Shown here: piece after piece, positions 6,598 through 16,273 of the stretch | Layout: each line of letters begins with the position of its first letter | How positions within the stretch are numbered: the stretch's first letter is position 1 | Source: Ruficoccus amylovorans | Lineage (GTDB): Bacteria > Verrucomicrobiota > Verrucomicrobiia > Opitutales > Cerasicoccaceae | Length of the DNA stretch: 64,000 nt | NCBI RefSeq assembly: GCF_014230085.1 | Contig: NZ_JACHVB010000060.1 | Coordinates: 1 to 64,000, forward strand | Direction: 5' to 3' | Position numbers and translations under genes: made by a program | The notes under the pieces: model-generated | The model's database searches: none | What the model was told of the DNA's origin: nothing | Seen by the model: the letters and a program-made list of their open reading frames with translations, nothing else

Positions 6598-9500
6598 TTA
6601 AATTTCGCTGGGGTTCAGCCAACGGAAGCTCACGATCTCGAAGCGACGCCCGAACGCTTCATTTACCGCGCTGAGGGAGCTCGGCTCGGTATCGGGGCTT
6701 TGCGAGTCGTCCACATAGTCGGTGGTGCGCTGCACGACAGCCTCGGCGTAAGCAGTCCCCATGACCTTTCCATAGCGGTCTTCACTCTGTCCGGCCACGC
6801 GAATGACAAAGGTGTCGGAGCGCACCGTCATCGCCGAGCCAAGCGCGGATAGCACATCGACCTGGGAAAGATAGCCGGGGAGGTTCAGTCCGACCGGCGC
6901 GAGAAAGCCCTTGTTCTTGTCAAAGTCGGTCGAGACAAGGTCGCTGGCATCGACCAGCAGGCTGGCATCGGCGTAAAAAGGTTCGTTAACCTGCGAAAGC
7001 TCGAGCGCCGCAGCCAGTGCTCCGCGCAACTGCACCATGGTCCCAAGCGTGTACGCGCTGTCATGATAAACTGAATACGGGTCAGGCGCGCGGGAGGAAA
7101 GCCCGCCGCGATGATAAAGGCTGTCGGTGTCGAGCACGCGATTAACAAAGGCACTCATGGAGGGGAACGGCCCGCGCAGGCGTACCTGATCGACGATGCG
7201 CTCGGCCAGGTCTCGGATCTGATCGTCACTGATCCGGCGGTAGCCTTTGACCGATCCGCTCTCATCCGCCCCGAGGTCGCCGGTGTCGAGCGCCGAGCCC
7301 ACGGCGGTATCCAGCCGGGTGTAGAGACTACCCTCCCCGCTTTCCCCGTCAAAATCGACCCCGCGCAAGCCCGCGAGAAAGGCCGCCCAGGCATCGACCG
7401 AAGTAGAGTTTACATTAAACCCGCCGACGAGTTGGAGGCCCTCCGCCGCCCGGTCATAGTTGCGAAGATCACCGGCCAGAGCATCCGCATCGACTGCCAG
7501 CAGCGGATTAAGCGGATCGGTATCGGCGCCGCTCTGCGGAATCGTGGAGAAGAAGTACCGGTCAAAGAGCACATCGTTAAGCAGGTAGGAGAAATCCCAG
7601 ATGTACTGGTCAAAACGGGTTGTGCCAGAGGGTTGGCTGAAGTAGAGGGTGTCGCCTAAATTCCGGATATACGGGTTGGCGTAGGATGAACCGATCGCAT
7701 AGGCGGGCGCGTGACCGTCTCCGGCCGCGTTCCAGGTCTCGGTGTTTCTGGGCAGCTTGACCGGGGCCGTGATGTTCGCCTGACTCAGTTGGGCGAGAGA
7801 AAAGAGCGGTCCGTGAGGCAGGTCGTAGAGGATAGCCTCGGTGGCTCCGCCCGCACTGGTGGTAGTCCCGACATAGCCGTTGGCACTGCCGGGCAGTTGA
7901 ATCTGGTAGCTCTCGGCCTCGCTGTCGGCGAGAAATCCGCCCCGAAAAACAGCCTGGTTATCATAGCCCATCCCATAGGCCTGATCGAAGTAATCGTAAT
8001 TGGGGGTAAAGGCCCGCGGGTTAAAGAGACCGGCCCAGGCGATGTTGGCGGAGTTGGGTAACTGGCCGCCCGCGAAAGGTAATCCCGCGACAAAAATGTA
8101 TTTGGGATCCGGATACACGGCTCCGGGCAGGTCATAGGTCTGCACACCGGTAACCGGCCCAACATTGGAAGCGCGTATGATCGCCTGGTAATCGTCCTGA
8201 CCGTCTCCTGCGAGAAAGATATCGTAATAGGGGTTGGTGGTGCTGTTGATCTTAAAGCTGATCGTGTATGCGACCGAGTTTGCGCCGGTGCTCGTATCGG
8301 CGGGCTCAGGCGGGATGATTTCGCCCTCGGTCCTGATACTGTAGTCGTTCACATTCGGACAGATAAAAGCAGCCCCCTGCCGGTAGCCCACTTCCAGCGT
8401 GTTGGGCGTGCTGGTATTGCCCCAGGCGGTGGTGGTGGACATCTGCGGGTAGCCGTCCGGCGCGCTAAAGGTTACGCTCTGGCCGGCGGGGATCAGCGTG
8501 GCCGGGAGGGTAAAGTTCGTCGCTCCGAGATAGAGCGTTCCGGTGTCGGACACATTGTCCTTACCCGTTATGGTAGCATCAATACGGATGCCGTTCTGAC
8601 CGTTATTGAGCTTGGAGACCACCGTCATCGACGGGCATGACAGCGCAAAGGCATAGGGATTCCAAACCTGGACGACCGGCATATAGTACAACCGCACGGC
8701 CCCGGCAGAAACATCCGCATAGATACCGAGTTGATAATAGCTGATGACCGGGTGGACCCCCATCTGGTAGGGACTCCCCGAAGGGCGGTCCGGCCGGGCA
8801 GTCATGCTTCCGTTGGGAGAGCGCAGGTTATAAAAATCCCGCAAGACTCCCCACTGCGCGTAATTACGATTGACCGGATTATTTACGTCGAGCGCGGCGG
8901 CACCGCCCAACGTCGGGCTGACGATGAAGGTGGAATCACTGATACCTGAAGGGGCGGAGTTCCCCTCGTCCAGTCCGTAGGTGAGATCTTTTTTCAGACC
9001 ACCGTTTTTTACATCCACCAGCACGCTTCGTGACTGATAGGTGAAATCGTGAAAGTGGTCGCGAGCCGTTGCATCGCTGATGGTCTGGTTGCTATCGGCC
9101 AAAGGCAAAGCGGTAGCCGACAAAACGCGGGCGAGCCTGGCCTGATCAAGCCCCTCGAAGTCCTCGTCGGTGGCCTGGGCCTTAAACGCCGCCTGACTGC
9201 GCCAATCATCGCCGCCGCCGATCTGCTGTTCGCTCAGGTTGATACGTGCCTTGATATTCTCATCGCCCACCCACCAGGCATAGCGCCCGGCATAGTCCCC
9301 CTCATCAAGCGTGACCCACTGCGCGCGCACCGGGTCGTCCGGGGCATCGCTGAGCGCCCCCACAAGCACCACTGAATTTTCATCGTCGAGTTCCGTCTCC
9401 TCGGTGATATAGCCCCCGGGATAGTCTCCGGTGCCGGTCAGATCGTGGACATAAAGCTCGTTACCGCTGACGAGGACGGCGGGGAGCTTGTCGAAATTAT

Positions 9501-9948
9501 GTCCCGGCACTGCTCCGGGATCGGCATGCTCGGAGCCGCTCACATCCCACACCAGGGTGTAATAGGGATTCCCGGGCGTAGCGAAGACCATGTCAGCCGA
9601 GTTCGCCTGTGAGGAAAGCAACGAGCCCACAATATCGGCCCGCGCCGTCACGCGTTGATCAGGACCGGCCGCCTGCTGAAGCTGCCCCAACCCGACCCGC
9701 AAAGCGAACAAGGCGTTGGCGCGGGCTTCCTGCTGGTAGCGGCTCACGGCAGAGGTAGCGGTCTCCACCCGCACCATCGTCGAGAGGGATGTCACCAGCA
9801 ACACACACAATCCCATCAAGAGGATAGCAATGATCAGCGCGAAACCTCCACGCTGCCGCCGCAAGGGAATGCGGCGCGTCCCGAACATCTCCGCCGCCGC
9901 AGCGGAAGAGCGCTGGCGCAAGTGCTGTTGTATGTGTTTTGACATCAT
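6598..9948 (-). CDS. Verru_Chthon cassette protein A-like giant prepilin-type protein
   Basis: A 1116-residue protein beginning (after ~30 basic residues) with RGGFALIIAILLMGLCVLL, a prepilin-like cleavage/membrane segment, followed by a very long exported region with repeated GEW/YAWWVGDENIKARINL-type pieces. This architecture and size match Verru_Chthon cassette protein A, a family named from Verrucomicrobia and Chthoniobacter pseudopilin cassettes (family memory). Near the C-terminus is a QIRDLAERIVDQVRLRGPF motif also typical of pilus-tip (GspK-like) proteins. I chose ATG 9948, 4 bases after the heparinase stop and preceded by GAGG; the frame stays open to 9993. The usual cassette proteins B, C and D are not adjacent; one pseudopilin (12386-13018) and a secreted partner flank it. 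Confidence 0.8.
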   Translation of the reverse strand: MMSKHIQQHLRQRSSAAAAEMFGTRRIPLRRQRGGFALIIAILLMGLCVLLVTSLSTMVRVETATSAVSRYQQEARANALFALRVGLGQLQQAAGPDQRVTARADIVGSLLSSQANSADMVFATPGNPYYTLVWDVSGSEHADPGAVPGHNFDKLPAVLVSGNELYVHDLTGTGDYPGGYITEETELDDENSVVLVGALSDAPDDPVRAQWVTLDEGDYAGRYAWWVGDENIKARINLSEQQIGGGDDWRSQAAFKAQATDEDFEGLDQARLARVLSATALPLADSNQTISDATARDHFHDFTYQSRSVLVDVKNGGLKKDLTYGLDEGNSAPSGISDSTFIVSPTLGGAAALDVNNPVNRNYAQWGVLRDFYNLRSPNGSMTARPDRPSGSPYQMGVHPVISYYQLGIYADVSAGAVRLYYMPVVQVWNPYAFALSCPSMTVVSKLNNGQNGIRIDATITGKDNVSDTGTLYLGATNFTLPATLIPAGQSVTFSAPDGYPQMSTTTAWGNTSTPNTLEVGYRQGAAFICPNVNDYSIRTEGEIIPPEPADTSTGANSVAYTISFKINSTTNPYYDIFLAGDGQDDYQAIIRASNVGPVTGVQTYDLPGAVYPDPKYIFVAGLPFAGGQLPNSANIAWAGLFNPRAFTPNYDYFDQAYGMGYDNQAVFRGGFLADSEAESYQIQLPGSANGYVGTTTSAGGATEAILYDLPHGPLFSLAQLSQANITAPVKLPRNTETWNAAGDGHAPAYAIGSSYANPYIRNLGDTLYFSQPSGTTRFDQYIWDFSYLLNDVLFDRYFFSTIPQSGADTDPLNPLLAVDADALAGDLRNYDRAAEGLQLVGGFNVNSTSVDAWAAFLAGLRGVDFDGESGEGSLYTRLDTAVGSALDTGDLGADESGSVKGYRRISDDQIRDLAERIVDQVRLRGPFPSMSAFVNRVLDTDSLYHRGGLSSRAPDPYSVYHDSAYTLGTMVQLRGALAAALELSQVNEPFYADASLLVDASDLVSTDFDKNKGFLAPVGLNLPGYLSQVDVLSALGSAMTVRSDTFVIRVAGQSEDRYGKVMGTAYAEAVVQRTTDYVDDSQSPDTEPSSLSAVNEAFGRRFEIVSFRWLNPSEI

Positions 9949-9952
9949 GACC

Positions 9953-12325
9953 TCAATGTGGGTTTGCGGTGAACGTGCCGCCGAGGGGGACAAGCGTTGT
10001 CTCCCCCGGAATACTCAAAAGCGGAAAAGCAGTGCGTTGCATGCCCTGCGCGTCGATCGCCATCCCCGGATCAGCGGTGAGCACAAACGTCGTGGTCTGC
10101 GCCTCCGGGGGTTCCGTGCCTGTGAGTCGCACGGCGTGCGCGCTCCCGTCTGAGAAACGCAGGGCGGCCCACCCCTCCGGGGGCTGCGGCATCTTTCCGT
10201 CAACGGTCAACAGCCACTGTCCCTCCGCTCCGGCGGTAAGGCTCTGCACGCCAAAGGCCGATGCAGACTCGCCGCCAGCCAAGAGGACTCCGCCCTTGGT
10301 CAACTGGCTTCCGGCAGCAGCCCAAGTCCAGAGAATGCTTCCCCCTGACTGGGAAACCCCGGCGGCGCGTCCGCTCAGGTGGTAGCCATCGATGGTGACA
10401 TCCGCCCCCGGCAGCCCCAGTATCCAGGTGTCGATACGGTTGGGCAACGTTACCCGTACGAGTATCCCGGCCCCATCGTCCGTGCGTTTCCACTCCACGT
10501 GCTGGATTAGTGAAGACTGACCGGCATCGACCGGCTCATAAAGCGCTCCCCAGAGCGTAACCTGCTCCGGGCTCACTGCGCGCTGGCGCATCAGATGCCA
10601 GCCCGGGAAATCGTTCTTTTTCGAAGCGTCCTGGTTGGTCGGGCGCAGGCGCGGCATCTGGCTGAGCCAACTGGTTGAGCCCGGCTGCGGTGCCAGGTAC
10701 AAATCGAGCGCGACTTGACTGTCTTCGCCGGTCCAGGTGATGTTAAAACTCTTATCGCTCTGCACACGCTTCGGATTGCCCAGCATCTCCGTCCATGAGC
10801 TGCCCTTTCCCTGATCCTTTAGAACTTCCGCCAGGTTATCCTTACCGCTCGGGGTCAGCGGGACGCTGACTTCCTGATCGACCGGCTCGTCTTCGCTCTG
10901 CCGCAGAAATGAGCGGTGGAGCGTTCCGCCCTGAAGCCAGAAGGCGTCCACCACGTACCCAGTCCACTGCCCGGTCGCGACCTGTATGAGGGCGCGTTCG
11001 CAGAGTGTTGCCTGCTCGGCTTCGGGACCGGGTGAGGCGGCGGCCACGTAAGTGATCAACCCAGAGGAAGAGGTCCCATCGTCAAAGCCGAGAATAGCGC
11101 TCCTGGCCCACTGCCCTCCCCAAACGCCGTGAGGCCCCTTACCATAGCTGGCATTATCCGCGACCACGATCGAGGTGTTGTGGGCGTAGGGAGACATGTG
11201 AAAATAGCGGTTGTTGGCAGGCCGGAAGGGATAACCCGCGTCGGGAAGTAATTCCTCTCCGTGAGCCCATAGTTGCAGGCTCAAACGACTATCGTGATAA
11301 TGTCCGCCGCCATAGCGCCCTCCCCCGGTGAGCGTGGGAACGGACAGATGCGTCTCCATATCCGGTCCCGGCACCGCGAAGTGCCCAAAGTCAGGAAAAA
11401 CGATCACCTTGGGAGCGCGTGGGTAGGCATCCACCGGAACAGTCCAGTGGGTGTCATTCACGGTGATCGGATGGCCACTGGGCATGGAAAAGTCGGCCAA
11501 CACTTCGTTAATGCGCTGAAGTCTTTCGCTGAGACGGTCCAACTCGTTATCCGGATCTTCGATCAGACCGGCGTCACCCCCCGCGCGGAGCATCGGCAGG
11601 AGCGCTTTCAAGTTACCGGTGACTTGTGTGCCATAGGAGACGGACCCCTCCTGCCACATGAGATCCGCGTGCCAGAATTCCGGGCTGTAGGCGAGCCTGT
11701 CAGCTACCTCCAGGCACAGTTGCATGAGGCTGGCATCATTGAGCACGAGAGCCAGCGAGGCCGCGTGCCGAAGTCCGTAGGGCGTGTAGTTCGTCACCTG
11801 CCCGGGCCGCTGCAAGATCTCTGCAAAGGAATCGGCATAATCCCAGAGCCAGTCCTCCACGTCATCGCGGATGGCTAAAATCTCGCCATCGGCGTTTTTC
11901 ACGGGCCAGACCGGGGCATCCTTGACCAGCGCGTAGGCAATCACCGCCGGATAGGGAATCCACTGGCCCTCCGTATGAATCGGAGCCGGGGGAACAGGAG
12001 TCTGCCGGGAGGCGAGGCCCCCAAGAATGGCCGCAGCCTTTTCGGCATCCGCAACCTCTCCGCTCAGCCGATAAAGATGGGCCATCCGCCAGGCTGTCCA
12101 CTCAATCGGTGGCCGCCCGTAGCTGACAAACTCTGCGCTGGAAGCAGCCTGCTCGTAAAGCTGTCCATCGCTGGAAGCCCGTGCCGCAGCCGTCGCCGCT
12201 TCCAGCTCCGGTACCTGGGCCTCCCCGGGAGATGCCGTACTCCACGCGGCTCCGTCCCAGGCCGGGTTCGCATAGGTGTACAGCGGCAGCAGGCACAGGA
12301 GACTGACTCTTGTGATCAAATTCAT
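9953..12325 (-). CDS. Heparinase II/III-family polysaccharide lyase, exported
   Basis: A 790-residue protein with a short signal peptide (LITRVSLLCLLPLYTYA). The N-terminal ~300 residues form an alpha/alpha toroid-like region, and GGGHYHDSRLSLQLWAHGEE followed by LLPDAGYP (about residues 335-365) is the heparinase II/III C-terminal domain signature with candidate catalytic His/Asp. Such enzymes cleave uronate-containing polysaccharides (heparinoids, alginate, ulvan-like) by beta-elimination; the substrate cannot be told here. The gene lies between a pseudopilin (upstream, 60 bases) and Verru_Chthon A (downstream, 4 bases), so all are probably co-transcribed. Confidence 0.8.
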   Translation of the reverse strand: MNLITRVSLLCLLPLYTYANPAWDGAAWSTASPGEAQVPELEAATAAARASSDGQLYEQAASSAEFVSYGRPPIEWTAWRMAHLYRLSGEVADAEKAAAILGGLASRQTPVPPAPIHTEGQWIPYPAVIAYALVKDAPVWPVKNADGEILAIRDDVEDWLWDYADSFAEILQRPGQVTNYTPYGLRHAASLALVLNDASLMQLCLEVADRLAYSPEFWHADLMWQEGSVSYGTQVTGNLKALLPMLRAGGDAGLIEDPDNELDRLSERLQRINEVLADFSMPSGHPITVNDTHWTVPVDAYPRAPKVIVFPDFGHFAVPGPDMETHLSVPTLTGGGRYGGGHYHDSRLSLQLWAHGEELLPDAGYPFRPANNRYFHMSPYAHNTSIVVADNASYGKGPHGVWGGQWARSAILGFDDGTSSSGLITYVAAASPGPEAEQATLCERALIQVATGQWTGYVVDAFWLQGGTLHRSFLRQSEDEPVDQEVSVPLTPSGKDNLAEVLKDQGKGSSWTEMLGNPKRVQSDKSFNITWTGEDSQVALDLYLAPQPGSTSWLSQMPRLRPTNQDASKKNDFPGWHLMRQRAVSPEQVTLWGALYEPVDAGQSSLIQHVEWKRTDDGAGILVRVTLPNRIDTWILGLPGADVTIDGYHLSGRAAGVSQSGGSILWTWAAAGSQLTKGGVLLAGGESASAFGVQSLTAGAEGQWLLTVDGKMPQPPEGWAALRFSDGSAHAVRLTGTEPPEAQTTTFVLTADPGMAIDAQGMQRTAFPLLSIPGETTLVPLGGTFTANPH

Positions 12326-12385
12326 AACACTGAATAGTTGGGGTTGTTTTCAGGCCGAGCTCAGGCTCCTGACCGAGAGATACAT

Positions 12386-13018
12386 TCATTCATTGAGGTA
12401 AAAGACCTCCGCGTAAGTGGGGTTTTCGATGTAGCGGACGCTGCCGTCCCAGTAGCATACGTTAACGCCGGCGCCGTGTCGCCACCCGTCGGCTCCCTTC
12501 ACCTTGGAGATAAACCTGGCCTCGCTTTTGTAATCATTGGTTGCGGGTTGGTCCGCGTCGATAAATGCCGGCGAACGCGCCGGGTCGTCGATTTCATTGA
12601 TCCGGCTCCACTCCTGATTCTCCTTTAACAGCAGATAGGAGAGCCGGGCCCACTCGGAGTTACCACTTGCGAGTTCTTTGATGGCTTCTTCGTCCTCCGG
12701 GCAGGTAAAGACTTTGGAGGTGCCGGAAGCCCTCTGTTTCACGTCCAGGTAGTGGTAAAGCTGCTGAAACCAGTAACCGCTTTGGATGTACGGGGTGGAA
12801 ATCAGCTTCCCGCCATGCTCATTGGTGTAAAGTTTACTGGCCGTGCCCAGTTGGCGCATATTGGATGCGCAGATACTCTGGTTTGCCTTATGCCGGATCA
12901 TCCCTGAGACCGGGATAAGGATGGCTGCCAGTATACCGATGATTACGACAACCGCCAGCAGTTCAATCAAGGTGAATCCTTTGGATAAGGCCTTGGGCTT
13001 ACTACAAAAATTAAACAT
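12386..13018 (-). CDS. Type II pseudopilin-like protein with H-X9-DG tail
   Basis: Starting at ATG 13018 (an upstream frame extends to 13081), a 210-residue protein has a 14-residue basic leader, then GFTLIELLAVVVIIGILAAI, the prepilin peptidase cleavage and methylation motif with Glu at +5. The C-terminus contains H-GAGVNVCYW-DG, i.e. exactly H-X9-DG, a tail typical of the large Planctomycetes/Verrucomicrobia pseudopilin-like family. Should be cleaved by a type IV prepilin peptidase and sit in the inner membrane or a pseudopilus. First gene upstream of the heparinase/Verru_Chthon A operon. Confidence 0.85.
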   Translation of the reverse strand: MFNFCSKPKALSKGFTLIELLAVVVIIGILAAILIPVSGMIRHKANQSICASNMRQLGTASKLYTNEHGGKLISTPYIQSGYWFQQLYHYLDVKQRASGTSKVFTCPEDEEAIKELASGNSEWARLSYLLLKENQEWSRINEIDDPARSPAFIDADQPATNDYKSEARFISKVKGADGWRHGAGVNVCYWDGSVRYIENPTYAEVFYLNE

Positions 13019-13157
13019 ACTTAATTTATTTATATATTCCGATTTTTGCGAGACATGCCTAACTTTACTAATATCGGTCAAAAAATTGACTTATGTACTC
13101 TTAATTCCCGTCTGTCCCGAGTTTAGATCTATAAAGCAACTTGGATGCCAACAGGCA

Positions 13158-14537
13158 TCAGGAGGCGGCTAAGGCCGCACACGAATTGAGAATATTATGA
13201 TTTAAAAGCCGTTCCCTCGCCATCTTCAATGGCTCCAGGTGACAAGCCTGGTAGTAATGCGGAAGCGGGGAGACGACTTTGTCCTGTAGAAAGTTTTCCA
13301 GATCTTTGCCGGCCAGTTCACAGGCACGGATATCTCCATCAAAAAGGTCTAAAATCGTCTCCTCGATACCGCTGCTGGCACGATCCGGCTCCAGTTCGAG
13401 GTTAACGATCTGCTCCTCAAGCTGCCGGACCCAGCCCCAGCCGCGATCGGCATGATAAGTCAGACGCTGGAGAATCTCACGGATCTGACGGAACGCTTCC
13501 CCCTCGCCGATGCCGTCGAGAAGGCTCAGGCACGCATCCAGCCCCTCGGCCGGCGCGCAACCATTGTATAAAATCAGGGCCGTGTTCACGAGCGAATCAA
13601 GGGCACCGTCCACGGGAGATACCTGAATCCGGCCGCTGGCATAACGGCTCCATGCGGTCGCAAATACTCCTTGGAGCTGAAAACGCGGGGTCAGTTCCGC
13701 CCATCCCTGAGTCGCCTGGGCACGATCACGCGTCAGAGGCAAATTCGCAGCGGGTCCGTCCGCCCCTTTGTAAGCGGTCGCAGCCCACAAGCGGCAACCC
13801 AGCGCATGCAGCTTCTCGACGTGCGGCAAACGATAGTGATAGGTGGCATTGTCGCGGGGGTCCCCGGTGTAGCCCCACACCACCAGGTCAACCCGGTCAG
13901 CGATAGCAGAAATCTGGTCGGGTGCCCACTGGACAATTTCGTCGTGCCACAGCAGCGGACGCACATCACGGGATTCCAGCATTTTCAGGCTGGGCTCAAG
14001 TTGGCGCAGATAGAGCGCCGCGATGCCCTGTTCCTGGACAAAGGCCTCGCTGGCCGGATGCTTGCCCAGGGTGTAAACTTCGTCACCCCCAAGGTGGAAG
14101 CGTTTAACCTGAGGCAGCAGCTCGATCACATCCTGCACCATGGCCGCAACCAGTTCGGGCGACTGCGGATTGAGCGGGTGAAAGACATCCGTGCGGTTCG
14201 GTACTTCACGCAGCGCTTCATACTCGGGCAGGCGCAGGACATTCTCGGAGTGCCCGAGAGCCTGAACCAACGGGATGATCTCTAACTCCAACTCCTCGCA
14301 CCGCCGGGCAAAACGGGCAACCTGTTCCGTTGTGTAGGCGTGCGGGGCACGCAGGCGCTCATTGCAGCGCCAGGGGAAGCAGTCCTCCCACTCGACCAGC
14401 ACGGCCTGGAACCGAAGTTCGTGAAAGACTTCCAGCAGCTCCAGGAGTCTGGAAAAGGTGGGGACCAGCCCCTTCAGGTCAAGATGAACCCCACGAAACG
14501 GAACAGCGGGTGCGTCGGAATGGAATAGATCAGTCAT
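13158..14537 (-). CDS. GH20-like beta-N-acetylhexosaminidase, cytoplasmic
   Basis: A 459-residue TIM-barrel protein without a signal peptide. FHLGGDEVY places the family 20 catalytic Asp-Glu pair at residues 152-153; WHDEIVQW (about 206) and VVWGYTGD (about 228) fit later barrel strands. In GH20 enzymes the Asp orients the substrate N-acetyl group and the Glu is the acid/base. The final ~120 residues are a helical extension. Absence of a leader implies action on imported oligosaccharides. It lies 8 bases downstream of the AraC regulator gene and upstream of the pseudopilin-heparinase operon. Confidence 0.8.
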   Translation of the reverse strand: MTDLFHSDAPAVPFRGVHLDLKGLVPTFSRLLELLEVFHELRFQAVLVEWEDCFPWRCNERLRAPHAYTTEQVARFARRCEELELEIIPLVQALGHSENVLRLPEYEALREVPNRTDVFHPLNPQSPELVAAMVQDVIELLPQVKRFHLGGDEVYTLGKHPASEAFVQEQGIAALYLRQLEPSLKMLESRDVRPLLWHDEIVQWAPDQISAIADRVDLVVWGYTGDPRDNATYHYRLPHVEKLHALGCRLWAATAYKGADGPAANLPLTRDRAQATQGWAELTPRFQLQGVFATAWSRYASGRIQVSPVDGALDSLVNTALILYNGCAPAEGLDACLSLLDGIGEGEAFRQIREILQRLTYHADRGWGWVRQLEEQIVNLELEPDRASSGIEETILDLFDGDIRACELAGKDLENFLQDKVVSPLPHYYQACHLEPLKMARERLLNHNILNSCAALAAS

Positions 14538-14545
14538 AAAAAATG

Positions 14546-15493
14546 TCAGGAGGTCAGTGTGATGCGCAGCGGGGGACGGCCCTGCTCCAGGTGGCTGCGA
14601 TAGGCCGAGGGGGACATGCCGATTGCCCGGCTGAAGGACTGGCTGAAGGAGTAGATGGACTCGAAGCCGCTGAGCTTGGCGATGTCGGAGACCGAGATGT
14701 CGCTGCGGTGCATGAGCTGCACCCCCCGCGTCAGGCGGGAGTAGCGCAGGTAGCTGCCGAGGCTCACCCCATAGCTCTCACGAAAAGTCTTGCGCAGGTT
14801 GCTCTCAGAGACGCCCAGGTACTCAGCGATATCGTCAATGCGCAACGCCTGCGACATATTCTCATCCACAAAGTGCGTGATCCGCCTCAGGGTCTGGCAA
14901 GTGTCGAGGTCTTCGGCGGAGACATCGTCGGCTTCGGCAACGACATCGCGTTTTCCCATTGCCTGGGCGAGGCGCCCCATGCGCAGAGCGGTCTCAAAGA
15001 TATTGGATTCCGACTGGCCACTCAGGTAAACCCGCGTCGCGTCGGCAACCATCTCCATGTCGGCATCCTCCAGTCGTACCGGCTGATTAAGGGCACTCCC
15101 GAGGTTCAGATCAACCAGCAGCTCAAACGTGAAAAACAGCCACGAGAACTCTTTATGCGGGAAGCCGAAGTAGCGGTGGAAATTTCCCGGCTCCATGAGA
15201 ATGGCCATCCCCGGATGGAAACGGTAGACTCTATCACCGCTGCATACACAGGCCTTGCCCGTGTAATTAATAACAAGCTCGTAGCGTCGGTGCAGGGTGT
15301 GGCTGACACCGGCAGGAATCATCTCCTTGCTCTTCGTGCGGTAGAAGAACAGGTAGTTATTCGGCATGACACCGTTACCCCAGACGTGCCCGTGGTAGTG
15401 ATCGGCCAGATCACCGACTTGGGGCAACCAGGAGGGCTGGGGAATAGACTTAGCGTCTGTCATCGGTGGTAGATCTTTTACAGGCGATTCCAT
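14546..15493 (-). CDS. AraC-family transcriptional regulator
   Basis: A 315-residue protein: an N-terminal cupin-like sensing domain (about 40-170, with RYELVINYTGKACV and PGMAILMEPGNFHRYFG) and a C-terminal double helix-turn-helix (about 210-305; SMSPSAYRSH at the end). ATG 15463 is an equally possible start. It is the promoter-proximal gene of the leftward module 1 operon and divergent from the secreted protein at 15561, so it probably controls both directions from the 67-base gap 15494-15560. Confidence 0.9.
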   Translation of the reverse strand: MESPVKDLPPMTDAKSIPQPSWLPQVGDLADHYHGHVWGNGVMPNNYLFFYRTKSKEMIPAGVSHTLHRRYELVINYTGKACVCSGDRVYRFHPGMAILMEPGNFHRYFGFPHKEFSWLFFTFELLVDLNLGSALNQPVRLEDADMEMVADATRVYLSGQSESNIFETALRMGRLAQAMGKRDVVAEADDVSAEDLDTCQTLRRITHFVDENMSQALRIDDIAEYLGVSESNLRKTFRESYGVSLGSYLRYSRLTRGVQLMHRSDISVSDIAKLSGFESIYSFSQSFSRAIGMSPSAYRSHLEQGRPPLRITLTS

Positions 15494-15560
15494 CGAAAAA
15501 ATTAAAAGTTCCGGTTTTTATGTTGACGATCGATTAGATTAAACTTTTACAAGAAGCATA

Positions 15561-16253
15561 ATGTCAACGATTTTATTGAAATTTCTCACCTCAGTCCTAC
15601 TCCTCACTCCTATCCTTGTGAAAGCGGAAACCATTCTGGAGTGGGACTTTACCCAGGGCAGCCAGACGGCTGAGAGCTGGCTGACCCAATGGACTCCCGA
15701 GTCCGACGCCGCCAGACTTCCGGAAGCCGTGCGCGTGGCAGCCCCTCCCGGAAATGTCATCGGCGATCACAGCGCTCTGGTCATCGAAGACATCGACGAT
15801 AGCAGTAACGGGAGTCGAAATGACGCCGCCGGCACCCCCACCTTTTCTTGTTCCTTTGCTCCGGTCGATAACGGCACGCTGAGCTTCCGGGCGGGAACGT
15901 CGGGCACGCAGAACCAGCATGCGATCTTCACCCTTCTCTCCGGCAAGCGCACGCTGCTGGTCATTAAACTCATCGGCAATACCACCGGAGAGATTGTCAG
16001 CGGCACCGGCAAGACCGAGTTCTCGGACGGCAAGAGCTGGTACAACCGGGCCCGTGACTTTGCCATCACCTGGACGGATAAGGGAGAGGTCAGCGTGAGC
16101 TTCACCCCCGAGCAGGGCGCCCCCCTCAAGCTTGATCATCTCAAGTTTATTTCACCGGGCCGCCCCGACTGCATTCAAATCCAAGTCGGCTACGGCAAGG
16201 CCACCGGCAAAGCCGTCCGCCTGGAATCTTTCTCACTCAAAACAAACGAATAA
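15561..16253 (+). CDS. Secreted beta-sandwich protein of unknown function
   Basis: A 230-residue exported protein (signal peptide LLKFLTSVLLLTPILVKA) preceded by an AAGAAG Shine-Dalgarno-like stretch. The mature part, starting ETILEWDFTQGSQT, has the strand pattern of laminin-G/jelly-roll domains (SGDGKSWYNRARDF-like and LDHLKF pieces), suggesting carbohydrate or surface binding. No catalytic motif seen. It is followed 20 bases later by a PEP-CTERM protein and then an SSS symporter, so it is part of module 1's rightward unit. Confidence 0.65.
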   Translation: MSTILLKFLTSVLLLTPILVKAETILEWDFTQGSQTAESWLTQWTPESDAARLPEAVRVAAPPGNVIGDHSALVIEDIDDSSNGSRNDAAGTPTFSCSFAPVDNGTLSFRAGTSGTQNQHAIFTLLSGKRTLLVIKLIGNTTGEIVSGTGKTEFSDGKSWYNRARDFAITWTDKGEVSVSFTPEQGAPLKLDHLKFISPGRPDCIQIQVGYGKATGKAVRLESFSLKTNE

Positions 16254-16273
16254 CACACCGACCACACCGCATT

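Noticed and set aside
15494-15560. Assigned promoter between the divergent AraC and secreted-protein genes
   Set aside because: A TTGACG-like box exists at 15522-15527 but no convincing -10 at proper spacing; not listed as a feature.
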